From Acidovorax sp. 1608163 (GTDB lineage Bacteria; Pseudomonadota; Gammaproteobacteria; Burkholderiales; Burkholderiaceae_C), in NCBI RefSeq assembly GCF_003669015.1, contig NZ_CP033069.1, positions 375,001-439,000 on the forward strand: 64,000 nt of DNA, in the 5' to 3' direction. The position numbers were made by a program, and so were the translations under genes. Positions 48,037-58,269 of this stretch are shown here, one piece after another (the stretch's first letter is position 1; every line of letters starts with the position of its first letter). The notes beneath the pieces are model-generated. The model was given only the letters and a program-made list of their open reading frames with translations. It was not told where the DNA came from and made no database searches.

Positions 48037-49023
48037 TCAGGCGAAGTGATCGAACGAGGCGAAGCGGTGCTCCACTGGCTGGCCCTGTGCATCCACCAGC
48101 CGCAGCCCGGGCTCGGCCTGCACCTGGCCAATGCGTGCCACGGGCGTCTGGCTTTGGGCTGCAGCGGCGGCCACGGCGGCGCGGTGCGCTGGCGGGGCGG
48201 TGAACACCAGCTCGTAGTCGTCCCCGCCTGCCAGCGTGCACTGGTGCAGCAGTGGTGCGCTGGATTGAGTGTCAAATAGGCCTGTAGCGCTTGATAAATA
48301 AGCGCTGGCAGCTATCAATTTGATAGTTTCATGGGCGTGAATGCACGCCCCCATGCCCGAGGCCTTGAGGATGTGGGCAAAGTCGCCCAGCAGGCCGTCG
48401 CTCACGTCCATGGCGCTGCTGGCAATGCCGCGCAGCGCCAGGCCCAGCGCCACGCGGGGCGTGGGCCGCTCCAGCCGCAGGCGGGCCTGGGCCAGCAGGT
48501 CGTTGGGCAGGTGGATGTGGCCGAGCAGCGCTTCCAGTGCCAGGCGTGCATCGCCCAGCGTGCCGCTCACGTAAATGTCGTCGCCCGCCCGCGCGCCGCT
48601 GCGCAGCAGGGCCTGGCCCGCGGGCACCTCGCCAAACACGGTGATGCAGATATTGAGCGGGCCCTGCGTGGTGTCGCCACCCACCAGCTCACAGCCGTGC
48701 GCATCGGCCAGCGCCAGCAGCCCGCGCGAAAAGCCTGCCAGCCACGCTTCGTCTACCCGTGGCAGTGCCAAAGCCAGCGTGAAGGCCATCGGCTTGGCAC
48801 CGCAAGCCGCCAGGTCCGACAGGTTCACGGCCAGGGCCTTGTGGCCCAGGGCCTCGGGGTCCACATCGGCAAAAAAGTGGCGGCCCTCCACCAGCATGTC
48901 GCTGCTGACGGCCAGCTGCATGCCGGGGCGCGGGGCCAGCAAGGCGCAGTCGTCGCCCACGCCTAAAGCGGCGTGGCGCACGGGGCGCGTGAAGTAGCGC
49001 GCGATCAAGTCAAATTCACCCAT
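48037..49023 (-). CDS. thiL: Thiamine-monophosphate kinase
   Basis: Makes thiamine diphosphate from thiamine monophosphate with ATP. 328 aa. Motifs GEFDLIARYF at the N-terminus, GVGDDCALLAP, DMLVEGRHF, VNLSDLAACGAKP, GGDTTQGP, DVSDGLLGDFAHIL and LAGGDDYELVFT. About 19 residues (233-251) come from an in-frame palindromic element in the loop before GGDDYEL. Convergent with the TRAP gene; usual partners pgpA and cinA are 6.5 kb away. Confidence 0.95.
   Translation of the reverse strand: MGEFDLIARYFTRPVRHAALGVGDDCALLAPRPGMQLAVSSDMLVEGRHFFADVDPEALGHKALAVNLSDLAACGAKPMAFTLALALPRVDEAWLAGFSRGLLALADAHGCELVGGDTTQGPLNICITVFGEVPAGQALLRSGARAGDDIYVSGTLGDARLALEALLGHIHLPNDLLAQARLRLERPTPRVALGLALRGIASSAMDVSDGLLGDFAHILKASGMGACIHAHETIKLIAASAYLSSATGLFDTQSSAPLLHQCTLAGGDDYELVFTAPPAHRAAVAAAAAQSQTPVARIGQVQAEPGLRLVDAQGQPVEHRFASFDHFA
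48271..48327. repeat. Palindromic element copy 10 (in frame within thiL)
   Basis: GTCAAATAGGCCTGTAGCGC, TT, 6-7 nt loop, AAGCGCTGGCAGCTATC, AATTTGATAG. On the minus strand it encodes TIKLIAASAYLSSATGLFD. Confidence 0.85.
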
Positions 49024-49073
49024 GCTCCGATTGTCGGTGGGTTGGGGGCTGCAACAGTCGATCCGTCGGGGGC

Positions 49074-50198
49074 TCAGACCGGCACGCCGCGAAAGCGCTG
49101 CGCTGCCTGGCGGCTGACCTCGGCCAGCAACTGCTCTTCGCGCTGGCGCTCGCGCAGCCAGCGGGCATCGTTCTGGCCGGCTTCGGTCTCGGTGCGCAGC
49201 AGGTGCAGCGCGTTGGCGGCGCCTTGCACGGCGGCGTGGCCTGCAATCTGGTTCATCGTCTGCAGGATGTGTTCGCGCAGCGGCATGTGTTCACCCGTGG
49301 CCGGGTCCACATACACCGCGTCCAGCCCAAAGCGGCAGGCCTGGAAGCGGTTGTAGGTGTAGACGAGGTAGTCGTCCTCCTGCGGCATGAAGGGCTGGTC
49401 GGCCAGGAACCATGAGCCCAGGGCCTGCACGTAGCCTGCCAACGCGGCAGCGCGCTCGATGGTTAGGGGGGTGTCGAACACGCGGATTTCGATGGTGCCG
49501 AACTCGGGCTTAGGGCGGATGTCCCAGTAAAAATCCTTCATGCTTTTCACGACCCCGGTGCGGGTCATCTTGTCGAAGTACTGGCCAAACGCTTCCCAGG
49601 TCAGCACAAACGGTGCGCGGCCCGACAGCGGAAACGCGAACACCGAGTTCAGCCGCGCTGAGTCAAACGCCGTGTCTTGCCCCTGCACATAGGGGCTCGA
49701 CGCGGACAGCGCGATGAAGTGCGGGATGTAGCGCGACATGCGGTGCAGCATGAGCAGCGCGGCGTTCGCATCGGGGCAGCCAATGTGCACGTGCTGGCCG
49801 AAGATGGTGAACTGCTTGGACAGGTAGCCATACAGCTCCGACAGTTCGCGAAAGCGCGGCTTGTCGTAAATGCGGCGCTCGTGCCACTGCTGGAACGGGT
49901 GCGTGCCGCCGCCCACCACGGCGATGTTGAGCTTGTCGGCGCTTTTGACCAGCGCATCGCGGATCGGCGTGAGCTGGCCCACCACTTCGCTGGCCGAGTG
50001 GCAGATGCCCGTGGAGATTTCGATCATGCTGTTCGTCATCTCGGGCACCACGCTGCCGGGCAGCGGGGTTTTCTTCATCAGGCGCAGCATGTCCTCGGCA
50101 TAGGGGGCCAGGTCGTAGTCGTTGGTGTTGACGAGCTGCAGCTCCAGTTCAACGCCCAGCGTCAGCGGTTCGGAGTGGTGAAAGGCTTCAAGACTCAT
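49074..50198 (-). CDS. YbdK family carboxylate-amine ligase
   Basis: A GCS2-fold ATP-dependent ligase of 374 aa. Conserved [86 protein letters not shown]. Relatives have weak glutamate-cysteine ligase activity. ATG 50198 has GGAGAG upstream. Its start overlaps the end of the Kef-like antiporter gene by 11 bp, so the two are cotranscribed. Confidence 0.9.
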   Translation of the reverse strand: MSLEAFHHSEPLTLGVELELQLVNTNDYDLAPYAEDMLRLMKKTPLPGSVVPEMTNSMIEISTGICHSASEVVGQLTPIRDALVKSADKLNIAVVGGGTHPFQQWHERRIYDKPRFRELSELYGYLSKQFTIFGQHVHIGCPDANAALLMLHRMSRYIPHFIALSASSPYVQGQDTAFDSARLNSVFAFPLSGRAPFVLTWEAFGQYFDKMTRTGVVKSMKDFYWDIRPKPEFGTIEIRVFDTPLTIERAAALAGYVQALGSWFLADQPFMPQEDDYLVYTYNRFQACRFGLDAVYVDPATGEHMPLREHILQTMNQIAGHAAVQGAANALHLLRTETEAGQNDARWLRERQREEQLLAEVSRQAAQRFRGVPV

Positions 50199-51447
50199 GG
50201 GACTCTCCGTTGCGGCCACCGCGCAGCAGCGGTGCCCAGGGTTTCGAGCTTTCGCCCGCACGGTAAATGGCCACGGTGGCAATCACGGCGCCCAGCACCT
50301 CCATCAGCAAGATGGCGGGCAGCGCCACGCTGGCAATTTGGTAGCCGGTGGAGGGTGAGGCGACCACGAACTGCGAGGCAATCAGCAGAGCAATGGACGA
50401 CATGGGCGTCATCGCGCAACCCACCCACAGCGCCTGGCGCCAGCTAGCACCGCTGCCCACATTGCCCACCGCCACGCCCAGCGCCTTGGCCAGCAGGCGC
50501 ACGGCAATCAGGGCCAGCACCACGCCTGCGACGGGGCCGCTCCAGTCGGCCTGCGCGGCCACGGTGGAGACCAGCACAAACATCAGCATGGTGAGCAGCG
50601 AGGACGCATTGCCCAGCTGCCGTGGCCAAGCCCAGGGCCGGGGGTTGAGCTGCTTGAGCAAAATGCCCGCCAGCAGCGCCGCCAGCGGGGCCGAGCCGCC
50701 CATGTGGGCCGCCACTGCCGTGCCTGCGGCAATGAGGGCCAGCAGCAGCATGGAGGTGTTCTCGCTCGTGGGGCTCATGAAGCGCAGCGCCGTGCGCAGC
50801 ACCAGCGCCAGCACGGCGGCCACGATGATCGATACGCCCAGCACCACCACAATGGGGTACACGGTGCTCATCAGCGTGGCGCTGTGGCGGTTCATCTGCT
50901 CAGACCAGGCTGAGCCGAGCGTGAGGGCGTACAGCGTGGAGAGCGTGGCCAGCACCACCGCGCGTTCGGTCACCGGGCCGGCCGCGCGGGTGTCGGCCAC
51001 CACGCGGGTCAGCACCGCAGGCGACGCAGCCAGCGCCACCAGGGCCAGGGGGCCGGCCACTTGCGCGGGCTGGTCCAGCCACAGCAACATCCCATACACC
51101 GCGAAGTACGTCAGCGTGGATTCGGCAATGCTCTGCACCAGCACCATGGGGTTGTGCCGGAACCAGCGCAGCGAGATGCGCCCACCGCACTCAAACAGCA
51201 CGATGGCAATGCCCAGCTCCAGCAAAAACAGGCCAATGCCCTGCAGCGGCCACACCGCCCCACTGAAGCCCGCCAGGCCGGCTGCCGTGCCGACCAGCGA
51301 GTAGCCGAGCACTTTGGGCAGGCCCGAGTGCCGATGTACCAGATAGCCCACCATGGCCGCCACGGCCAGCAACAGCGACCACTGCACGGTGGGCAGCCCC
51401 GCCGAGGGCCTGAGCCACTGGGCCCAGAAGCTGAAAAGTTCGTTCAT
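50188..51447 (-). CDS. Monovalent cation:proton antiporter-2 (Kef-like)
   Basis: CPA2 antiporter, 419 aa, with about 13 helices, including [20 protein letters not shown] and [18 protein letters not shown]. It is the transport domain only; the RCK/TrkA-N domain of KefB/KefC is absent. ATG 51447 was chosen from homology ([12 protein letters not shown]). First gene of a pair with ybdK. Confidence 0.88.
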   Translation of the reverse strand: MNELFSFWAQWLRPSAGLPTVQWSLLLAVAAMVGYLVHRHSGLPKVLGYSLVGTAAGLAGFSGAVWPLQGIGLFLLELGIAIVLFECGGRISLRWFRHNPMVLVQSIAESTLTYFAVYGMLLWLDQPAQVAGPLALVALAASPAVLTRVVADTRAAGPVTERAVVLATLSTLYALTLGSAWSEQMNRHSATLMSTVYPIVVVLGVSIIVAAVLALVLRTALRFMSPTSENTSMLLLALIAAGTAVAAHMGGSAPLAALLAGILLKQLNPRPWAWPRQLGNASSLLTMLMFVLVSTVAAQADWSGPVAGVVLALIAVRLLAKALGVAVGNVGSGASWRQALWVGCAMTPMSSIALLIASQFVVASPSTGYQIASVALPAILLMEVLGAVIATVAIYRAGESSKPWAPLLRGGRNGESHES

Positions 51448-51792
51448 TGCATGCGCCCTTTGTGCGACTCGGGACAGGCCCGGAGGTGGATGAAAGGCCC
51501 TGTTGTGCCCGGTGGGCGCAGACAGCGGCGCGGCTTGGGGGCGGCCGATGGTGAATGGTCGGCCTGGGGTGGCCGCCCATGCCATGGTGACAAAGGCCTG
51601 TGACTTGGGTAGAACCCCCGGGTAGTGCACCCGGCCAGCGGCCCGGTACGCGGGGGTCTTACAGTGCGCGCAGGCACTGCCCAAGTGCCGGTGAATTTAC
51701 CGCTTGAAGCAGTTGTATCGTGTAGGACGGATACGCAGATCGCGCGCCGCACCCTGCGGGACGGTGGTGGGCGATCTGCGTGTTAAGGCGCG
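51448..51792. other. Intergenic region with a long hairpin
   Basis: 345 bp between the antiporter start and the gcr stop. It includes an inverted repeat ACGCAGATCGC / GCGATCTGCGT (51733-51781), likely a gcr transcript end, and GC-rich ACCCGG-type repeats near 51610-51650. No gene seen. Confidence 0.55.
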
Positions 51793-53766
51793 TCAGCGTG
51801 CGCGCTCGGGCCGGAAGAAGCTCAGCGGTGCGATGCGCAGGCGCGCACGAATCGCCGCGTAAATGCGCGAGCGGTCTACCCCGCTCACGCTGCGCGCGCG
51901 CATGGCCAGGTTGAAGGCCAGGTAGAAGCTCACGCCCACGTTGAGTGCGCCCAAGAGCGGCAGTGTGGCGACGGCCCACCAGAAGGAGGGCTGGTGCAGC
52001 ACATCCAGCCCCAGGGTGGCGCTGGCGGCGGCAATCTGCCCGGCCGACAGCGTGACGTGCCGCACGTCCAGCCCCAGGCCAAAGAAGGTGGCAATCACCG
52101 GCACCAGGCCCAGCATGAAGCCCAGCGAGATGTTGGCCGCAAAGCCAGAGATGTTGTCGCGCAGGAAGTGCGCCCAGCGCGCGGCCCGAGGTGCTCCCAA
52201 AAAGCGGGTGATGCGTGGGTTGTACTGGATGGCCGAGTCCAGCCGCGCCAGCACAAACCAGTTCTCGGCCCAGCCCGCAATGATGCTGGAGGCAAACAGC
52301 AGCACCCCGGTGAAGGCCGCAAACAGCACCGAAGGGCCGAGCAGGTGCAAGGACTCCAGCACATGTTCGGCCTGCTTGGTGTTGATGGGTGGCTGGCCCA
52401 GGGTGTGGAGCATCAGCAGCGCAATGCCCAGCACCACCGGGTACACCACCAGCACGTTGCCTAGCACGGCGGCCACTTGCGAGCGCACCAGGTGGGTGAT
52501 CTCGTCCACAAACGATTCAATGGCGTCGCCTGTGCCCAGTTCCTTGAGCTTGGCGGCCATGGCGGGGGCCGTCATGGCGGGCTGCTTGGTGGCCACGGTG
52601 AAGTGCAGCAGCTGCACCAGCACAAAGCTCACGGCGTAATTGAATCCCGCCCAAAAGCCCGCCCAGAAGGCGGACAAGGCCAGGGCATACAGCGCAAACT
52701 TGGCCAGGGTGGTGAAGGCAATCACCAGCCCGCCGCCCGCCGCCTTTTTGACCATGGAGCGGTATTCGGCCGCCGTGCGGGTGATGTAGTGCTCGCCTGT
52801 CTCGGCGCTGCGCTCGGCCACCTTGGCGGCCACCAGCGATGAGTTGGACGCATACAGCGCCCGCAGGCTGCGCCGCTCTTGCCCCACCTGCACCAGCGAG
52901 GCCATGAGCTTGGCGGCCGCAGCGGCGGGCTTGGGCGAGAGCAGGCAGTCCAGCAGCAAGCGCACGCGCAAAATGCGCTCGCGCAACTGGCGCAGGCGAA
53001 ACACCAGCCCCACCGAAATCCCGTTGTCTTCAAAGTGGGTGTACACCGTGGCTGCGGCGGCGCGGCAGGCCTCCAGCCGCTCGCGCAGGCGCTGCGCGGC
53101 TTCGTTGAGGCGGTCGGGTGTGCGCAGGGCGTGTTGCACTTCCACGCGCAGGCTCTCCACATCGCTGATGAGGGCATGAAACGGCTGCGCATCGCGCGCG
53201 GCTTCGCTCATGCGCAGCCGCAGCTCAGGGGCAAAGCCGGTCGAGAGAATCTGGCCCGCGCAGTACGTCATGGCGTTGAGCAGGGCCCTGTGCCAAGGCG
53301 AGATGCCTGTGCCCTCTGCGGGCGCCAGCAGCGCTGCCAGGCGGTTCAGCTGGGTTTCGTCCAGTGCAGACACCCATTGGGCATCGAATTCGTGCGGCAG
53401 GGCCAGTACGAACAACTCCGAGGCATCGATGGTCTCTGGCGTGCCGGGCAGCCATTTGGTGCGCAGGCGCACCGCCAGCTCGCTGACCAGTGCGGTGCGC
53501 GGGGCAAAGCCAAAGTCGGCCAGCAAGGTGGTGATGTCAACGGTGTCGATCAGCCTGGCCCACCAGGCCTGCAGGCGGGCCTGCAGCTCAGGGCGCGCCT
53601 GCACGGCGTCCAGAAACAGCTGAAATCGGGCCACCGCACCGGGCACCGAGTCGCGCTGGCCGCGCACCCAGTCCAGCAGGTGGATGAGCCAGAGGTGGCG
53701 GTGGGCCAGGTCGGCCTGGGGCTGCAGTGCGGCCAGGATGCCGGCCAGGTCGTCGGGGCGGCTCAA
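51793..53766 (-). CDS. Gcr (site-specific recombinase) family membrane protein
   Basis: Matches the COG4389 family labelled site-specific recombinase, but the protein is helical and membrane-associated with at least four TM segments (for example VLGNVLVVYPVVLGIALLML, LGFMLGLVPVIATFFGLG). Recombinase activity is doubtful; no tyrosine- or serine-recombinase motif is visible. About 657 aa from a TTG at 53766 that overlaps the apaG stop (TTGA). The TTG is a moderate-confidence choice. Operon with apaG. Confidence 0.8.
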   Translation of the reverse strand: MSRPDDLAGILAALQPQADLAHRHLWLIHLLDWVRGQRDSVPGAVARFQLFLDAVQARPELQARLQAWWARLIDTVDITTLLADFGFAPRTALVSELAVRLRTKWLPGTPETIDASELFVLALPHEFDAQWVSALDETQLNRLAALLAPAEGTGISPWHRALLNAMTYCAGQILSTGFAPELRLRMSEAARDAQPFHALISDVESLRVEVQHALRTPDRLNEAAQRLRERLEACRAAAATVYTHFEDNGISVGLVFRLRQLRERILRVRLLLDCLLSPKPAAAAAKLMASLVQVGQERRSLRALYASNSSLVAAKVAERSAETGEHYITRTAAEYRSMVKKAAGGGLVIAFTTLAKFALYALALSAFWAGFWAGFNYAVSFVLVQLLHFTVATKQPAMTAPAMAAKLKELGTGDAIESFVDEITHLVRSQVAAVLGNVLVVYPVVLGIALLMLHTLGQPPINTKQAEHVLESLHLLGPSVLFAAFTGVLLFASSIIAGWAENWFVLARLDSAIQYNPRITRFLGAPRAARWAHFLRDNISGFAANISLGFMLGLVPVIATFFGLGLDVRHVTLSAGQIAAASATLGLDVLHQPSFWWAVATLPLLGALNVGVSFYLAFNLAMRARSVSGVDRSRIYAAIRARLRIAPLSFFRPERAR

Positions 53767-54170
53767 TGCAGCACCCTGGTGCCCAAGGGCTGGCCCGAGG
53801 GTCCGTGCTGGATGGCCTCCAGCACAAACAGGGGCACGGGCGTGTCGAAGGGCTCGCCGTCTTCCGCCACGCAGTGAAAGGTGCCGTGCATGGTGCCGCT
53901 GGAGGTGCGCAGGCGGCAACCGCTGGTGTACTGAAAGGCTTCACCGGGCTTGAGCAGGGGTTGCTGGCCCACCACGCCCAGGCCTTTGACTTCTTCGGTG
54001 TGGCCACGGGCATCGCTGATGATCCAGTGGCGCGAGATCAGCTGTCCGGGCGCATCCCCCGTGTTGGTGATGGTGATGGTGTAGGCGAAGCTGAACACCT
54101 CGCTGTCTGGCTCCGATTGCTCGGGCAGATACTCGGGCAGGACTTCCACCGCAAACTGGTACTTTGACAT
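53763..54170 (-). CDS. apaG: ApaG protein
   Basis: A 135 aa fibronectin-III-like beta protein. Conserved FAYTITITNTGDAPGQLISR, HWIISDARG, VVGQQPLLKPGEAFQYTSG and MHGTFHCVAEDGEPFD. Linked to Co2+ tolerance and nucleotide metabolism; mechanism unknown. Divergent from rpe by 86 bp; its stop is coupled to gcr. Confidence 0.95.
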   Translation of the reverse strand: MSKYQFAVEVLPEYLPEQSEPDSEVFSFAYTITITNTGDAPGQLISRHWIISDARGHTEEVKGLGVVGQQPLLKPGEAFQYTSGCRLRTSSGTMHGTFHCVAEDGEPFDTPVPLFVLEAIQHGPSGQPLGTRVLH

Positions 54171-54256
54171 GGGCCGGATGGTAACCGTGGCGGCCCATTT
54201 GCGGGGGCTTGCACCCCTGTAAAACCCCAGGGATCGAGCTTTGCGACAATCGGGGG

Positions 54257-54940
54257 ATGAGCCGCACCTTCCAAATCGCCCCTTCGATCCTCTCTGCCGA
54301 CTTTGCCCGCCTGGGCGAAGAAGTGCGCAACGTCATTGCCGCTGGCGCGGACTGGATCCACTTCGACGTGATGGACAACCATTACGTGCCCAACCTCACT
54401 TTCGGCCCCATGGTGTGCCAGGCCCTCAAGCCGCATGCCAAAACGCCTGCGGGCGTGGCCGTGCCGATCGACGTGCACCTGATGATTCAGCCGGTGGACG
54501 CCCTGGCCGCCGCGTTTGCCGACGCGGGTGCGGACTACATCAGTTTCCACCCCGATGCCTCGGGCCATGTGCACCGCAGCATCCAGGCCATCCGCTCCAA
54601 GGGCGTCAAGCCTGGCCTGGTGTTCAACCCGGCCGCGCCGCTGGATGTGCTGGACTGGGTGATCGACGACATCGACCTCATCCTGATCATGAGCGTGAAC
54701 CCTGGCTTTGGCGGCCAGAGCTTCATTGACTCGGCCCTGCGCAAGATCGAAGCCGTGCGCAAGCGCATCGACGCCTCGGGCAAGGACATTCGCCTGGAGG
54801 TGGACGGCGGCATCAAGGCTGACAACATCCGCCGTGTGGCCGATGCGGGCGCCGACACCTTCGTGGCGGGCAGCGCGATTTTTGGCAAGCCTGACTACAA
54901 GGGCGTGATCGACGCCATGCGCGTGCAGCTGGCTGCTTGA
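54257..54940 (+). CDS. rpe: Ribulose-phosphate 3-epimerase
   Basis: Interconverts ribulose 5-phosphate and xylulose 5-phosphate. 227 aa TIM barrel. [56 protein letters not shown] and [11 protein letters not shown] carry the metal-binding His and Asp residues. ATG 54257 follows GGGGG. Monocistronic and convergent with the histidine kinase gene. Commonly sits beside gph; here gph is 8.5 kb away. Confidence 0.97.
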   Translation: MSRTFQIAPSILSADFARLGEEVRNVIAAGADWIHFDVMDNHYVPNLTFGPMVCQALKPHAKTPAGVAVPIDVHLMIQPVDALAAAFADAGADYISFHPDASGHVHRSIQAIRSKGVKPGLVFNPAAPLDVLDWVIDDIDLILIMSVNPGFGGQSFIDSALRKIEAVRKRIDASGKDIRLEVDGGIKADNIRRVADAGADTFVAGSAIFGKPDYKGVIDAMRVQLAA

Positions 54941-54986
54941 GGGCCGCTTGATGGTGGATGGGGTGTCGCACCGTCCCCGGTGCGTG

Positions 54987-57176
54987 CTACCCCAGCCGTT
55001 GAAAGGTGAGCACAAACGCCACGCCACCCTCGGTGTTGCGTGCATTGATGGTGCCGCCCATCTTGGCCATGTAGGTTTTGGCCACAAACAGGCCCTGGCC
55101 CCGGTGTTCGCCTTCGCCCAGCGGGGTGGGGCTCTCGGGGTCTGATACACCCAATTCAAAAATCCGCTCCAGCAGGTCTTCGGCAATGGTCGAGCCCTGG
55201 TTGTGCAGCGTGGCGCTGGCCGTGGATTCCGACGCGGTGAGCGTTAGCCTGATGGGGCTGCCTGTGGGGCGGTAGCGGTCGGCATTGCGCAAGATGTGGG
55301 TCACCACGTCTTCGAGCGCAAACTCGTCGGCCCGCACGATGACCGGGCCAGGGTGGCCTGGGCCCAGGTCGTACACCACATCCAGAATGCCCGCAAAGTG
55401 CGCGTTGTCGGCCACGTTGCGCAAAAAAGCATCCAGGTCCAGCCGCCCCTCGGGCACATTGGCGGCCTGCAGTGCCTCGGCGGGCGATGCTGTGCCATAC
55501 AACACATGGATGGCCTGCTGCATGCGCTGCACATAGCGGTGGCCGGGGTCTTGTGGGCCGTTCAGCGCCATCAGCGACTGCAGGGGCGACATGATCTCGT
55601 GCCCCACAGCGTGCCACATGTCGCGCTCTTGTTGGGCGCGCAGCTGCTCGCGCTGCAGGTCGTCTTTCACGCGCTGCAGCAGGTCGGCCAAGCCACCGGC
55701 CAGAATGCCCAGCTCGTCCGAGCCGCGCAGGTCCGACACGTCCAGATCGCCCAGCCGGGGTCCGGTGTGGCCGGGCTGCACGTTGTACGACACCGCAGCG
55801 GCGCGGCGGGTCAGGGCGGTCACGCGGCGGATCAGGCCCACCTCGACCACCAGCCAGGCCAGCGCAATGGCGCCCAGCATGGCGCCCAGGTACCACGACA
55901 GGCGCGTGGCCACAGCGGCCAGGCCTTGCTCCACGCCGCGCAGGTGACCGGTGAAATTCACCACGTAGTTGCCGGTGGGTGTGTCCAGAATGTCCAGGGC
56001 CGTGGGGGCGGCGGGCGTGGCTGCCGCCGGGCCCACGCCTGCGGCCTCCAGCGGCAGCCAGCGGATCAGGCGCAGCAGCCAGGGGGCAGATGGATCGGCC
56101 TGCACTTCGACGCCCTTGAGGGTGATGGCGCTGGCCTCGTCACTGCCCAGCTTGCGGATCTGCACACGTTCGCCCGGCAATAGGCTGCGCGAGAGGTCGC
56201 CCAGCGATGCAGCCAGCTGCGCGCCGGGTGCGTCGCTGTCGAACAGCGGTTTGGTGTCCTCGCCCGGCGCCAGCATCTCCACCCGCACGCGCATCTGCCC
56301 CAGGTCTTCCGGCGGCCAGACCAGGCGCTCGTCCTTGCGGAACAGCGCTTCGCGGAACAGTTCGACCGGCAGGCGGATGGAGTAGTGGGTGCGGCGCAGG
56401 CAGTCGGAGGTGATGGCGGCCCCGCCAGAAGGTTGTTGGGCTGATGGGGGCGGCAGGTCACGGCACTGGCCGTTTTGCCACAGCCAGCCGCGAAAGTCGC
56501 GCACCGGCCGCGCGCGGGCGTCGAGCTGCGGCGTGCCGTTGTCCACAAACCCCGTCAGGCGCCCGCGCACGGCCGCGCTGCCCTGTGGAGGCATGGCCTC
56601 ATACGGCGCAATCCAGCGGTAGGTGGCACCCCGCATGTCCAGGGTGATGCGCGCACGGTGTGCCTCGGCGGGCACCAAGGCGCCGCGTTCGCGGGGTATC
56701 AGCTCGCCTGCATAAAAACTGCCCACCAGGTAAATGAAGCCGCCCGCATAGGGGTTGTTGCCAATCGCCGCGCACACTGAGGCGCCATCGGGGTACTGCA
56801 CGGAGCAGCCCGCCATCTCCACCGCCTGCTGTGATTTTTGCGGGTCGTCAAAGTCGATGGCCGCGTAGGGCAGCAGCAGCGGCGCCAGCGGCGTCACGCC
56901 CTGGCCGAGGTGGCTGGCGTTGAGCAGCGCCAACTGGCCCGAGGGGTGGCGCAGCCGTGCCATGGCCTCGGCCTGGCTGCGCACAAAGCCATGCTGGTAG
57001 GCCTGCCAGGCGCGCTCTTTTTCGTCCTTGAGCACCACCACGCTCAGCGCCACCGTGGCCAGTGCCAGCAGCACGAACACCCCGCGCACGAGGATGCGCA
57101 GGCGGAACGCGGGCAGGCCCAGGCGGGGCATTTCCAGACGCGATATTTCAAGTGCGGGGTGCAGTAGGCGTTTCAC
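54987..57176 (-). CDS. Membrane sensor histidine kinase
   Basis: A 729 aa sensor kinase. TM1 at about 27-50, a large extracytoplasmic region of roughly 380 aa (no known sensor domain recognised), TM2 near 430-455 (WYLGAMLGAIALAWLVVEVG), HAMP-like linker, dimerisation helix with phospho-His in AVGHEIMSPLQSL, and an ATPase domain (HILRNADRYR, RGQGLFVAKTYMAKMGG). Follows its response regulator by 166 bp in the same direction. The ligand is unknown. Confidence 0.92.
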   Translation of the reverse strand: MKRLLHPALEISRLEMPRLGLPAFRLRILVRGVFVLLALATVALSVVVLKDEKERAWQAYQHGFVRSQAEAMARLRHPSGQLALLNASHLGQGVTPLAPLLLPYAAIDFDDPQKSQQAVEMAGCSVQYPDGASVCAAIGNNPYAGGFIYLVGSFYAGELIPRERGALVPAEAHRARITLDMRGATYRWIAPYEAMPPQGSAAVRGRLTGFVDNGTPQLDARARPVRDFRGWLWQNGQCRDLPPPSAQQPSGGAAITSDCLRRTHYSIRLPVELFREALFRKDERLVWPPEDLGQMRVRVEMLAPGEDTKPLFDSDAPGAQLAASLGDLSRSLLPGERVQIRKLGSDEASAITLKGVEVQADPSAPWLLRLIRWLPLEAAGVGPAAATPAAPTALDILDTPTGNYVVNFTGHLRGVEQGLAAVATRLSWYLGAMLGAIALAWLVVEVGLIRRVTALTRRAAAVSYNVQPGHTGPRLGDLDVSDLRGSDELGILAGGLADLLQRVKDDLQREQLRAQQERDMWHAVGHEIMSPLQSLMALNGPQDPGHRYVQRMQQAIHVLYGTASPAEALQAANVPEGRLDLDAFLRNVADNAHFAGILDVVYDLGPGHPGPVIVRADEFALEDVVTHILRNADRYRPTGSPIRLTLTASESTASATLHNQGSTIAEDLLERIFELGVSDPESPTPLGEGEHRGQGLFVAKTYMAKMGGTINARNTEGGVAFVLTFQRLG

Positions 57177-57342
57177 TCCATTCCTCTCGCGTGAAAGTAC
57201 CGTGCAGGGCGGTCAAAACTGGCATGGCCCAGGCCAGGGCCGCCGCGCAAGGGCCGCCCCGCCGCGCTGGCGGCGTCCCCCTGCCCGCATTGCGCAGCCA
57301 TGCGAGAGCGGGGGGAAGGCCCGCAGGGCCTCAGGGGGGTGT

Positions 57343-58041
57343 TCACCTTCCCGTCCAGCGGAACCCGCGCATCGGCACGTTCTCAATGCCTTCAAATCCG
57401 GGGTCCACTTCGCGCAGCGCCTCGCGGATGGTGCTCACATGCTTGCGCACGTTGTCGCGGTTGCGGCCGCTTTTCACCACCTCGAACAGTTCGTCGTACG
57501 ACACCACCTCGCCACTGCGCTGGTGCAGCGTGGCCAGGATGCGCTGGGCTGTCAGTGGCAGGTTGATGCGCTCGCCGCGCCAGGTGGGAGTACGCTGCCA
57601 CAGCGGGTCCAGCACCAGCGCATCGCCCACCGGGGCGGGGGCTGCGCTGGCTGGGGTCTGTGCCTGCGTGGTGCGCAGGATGTCGAGAAAGGTCTCGATG
57701 AAATCGGCCTCTTCGAACGTGGTTTTCTGCAGGTAGTCCCACGCGTCCAACGCCTTCATGATGCTGCGGTAGATGGCCGCAGGCATGGCCGACACCACCA
57801 GCACCGGCGTGCCCTGGCGCAGCTTGTTGATGGCATTGATGAGGGCCACGCCCGCATGGCGCTCGCGGCCCAGTTCGATGTCGAGCACCACGGCGTCGTA
57901 GTGCTCGCGGGCCAGCGCAGCCTCGGCCTCGTCGCGGGTAAACCACTGATCGATGACGATGCCGCTCTTCGCACTGCGTATCCACCCGGCCAATTGGTTG
58001 CTGGTGGGCAGGTCGTCTTCGATCACGGCAATGCGGGTCAT
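57343..58041 (-). CDS. OmpR-type response regulator
   Basis: A 232 aa regulator. Receiver domain with ED (8-10), phosphorylated Asp54 (VVLDIELG) and LQKTTFEEADF; winged-helix DNA-binding domain at about 155-230 (INLPLTAQRILATLHQRSGE, NVRKHVSTIREALREVDPGF). Partner of the kinase at 54987. Divergent from the SPFH gene at 58270, a likely target. Confidence 0.9.
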   Translation of the reverse strand: MTRIAVIEDDLPTSNQLAGWIRSAKSGIVIDQWFTRDEAEAALAREHYDAVVLDIELGRERHAGVALINAINKLRQGTPVLVVSAMPAAIYRSIMKALDAWDYLQKTTFEEADFIETFLDILRTTQAQTPASAAPAPVGDALVLDPLWQRTPTWRGERINLPLTAQRILATLHQRSGEVVSYDELFEVVKSGRNRDNVRKHVSTIREALREVDPGFEGIENVPMRGFRWTGR

Positions 58042-58269
58042 GGGCAGGGCGGGCAGTAGAGGGTGGGCAGATTATCCCGGTGGCCGGTTCTGGCCGGTGT
58101 GAGTTTTTCTTCCGGGGCCGGAAGGTTCATGCGGGCGGTGTGAGCGCATTGGGGGCTGCGCTGCATTGTTGCTTCCGGGGTGGATCCGAACAATCGGTCC
58201 TCAATGAGTCAGCCACGGCGGCGGCTCAGAACCGACAACAACACCAAACCAACCCGAGAGAGAAACACC

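Noticed and set aside
51793..53766. Treating the Gcr family gene as a mobile-element recombinase
   Set aside because: Multiple TM helices and no catalytic recombinase motif; it is in a stable operon with apaG.
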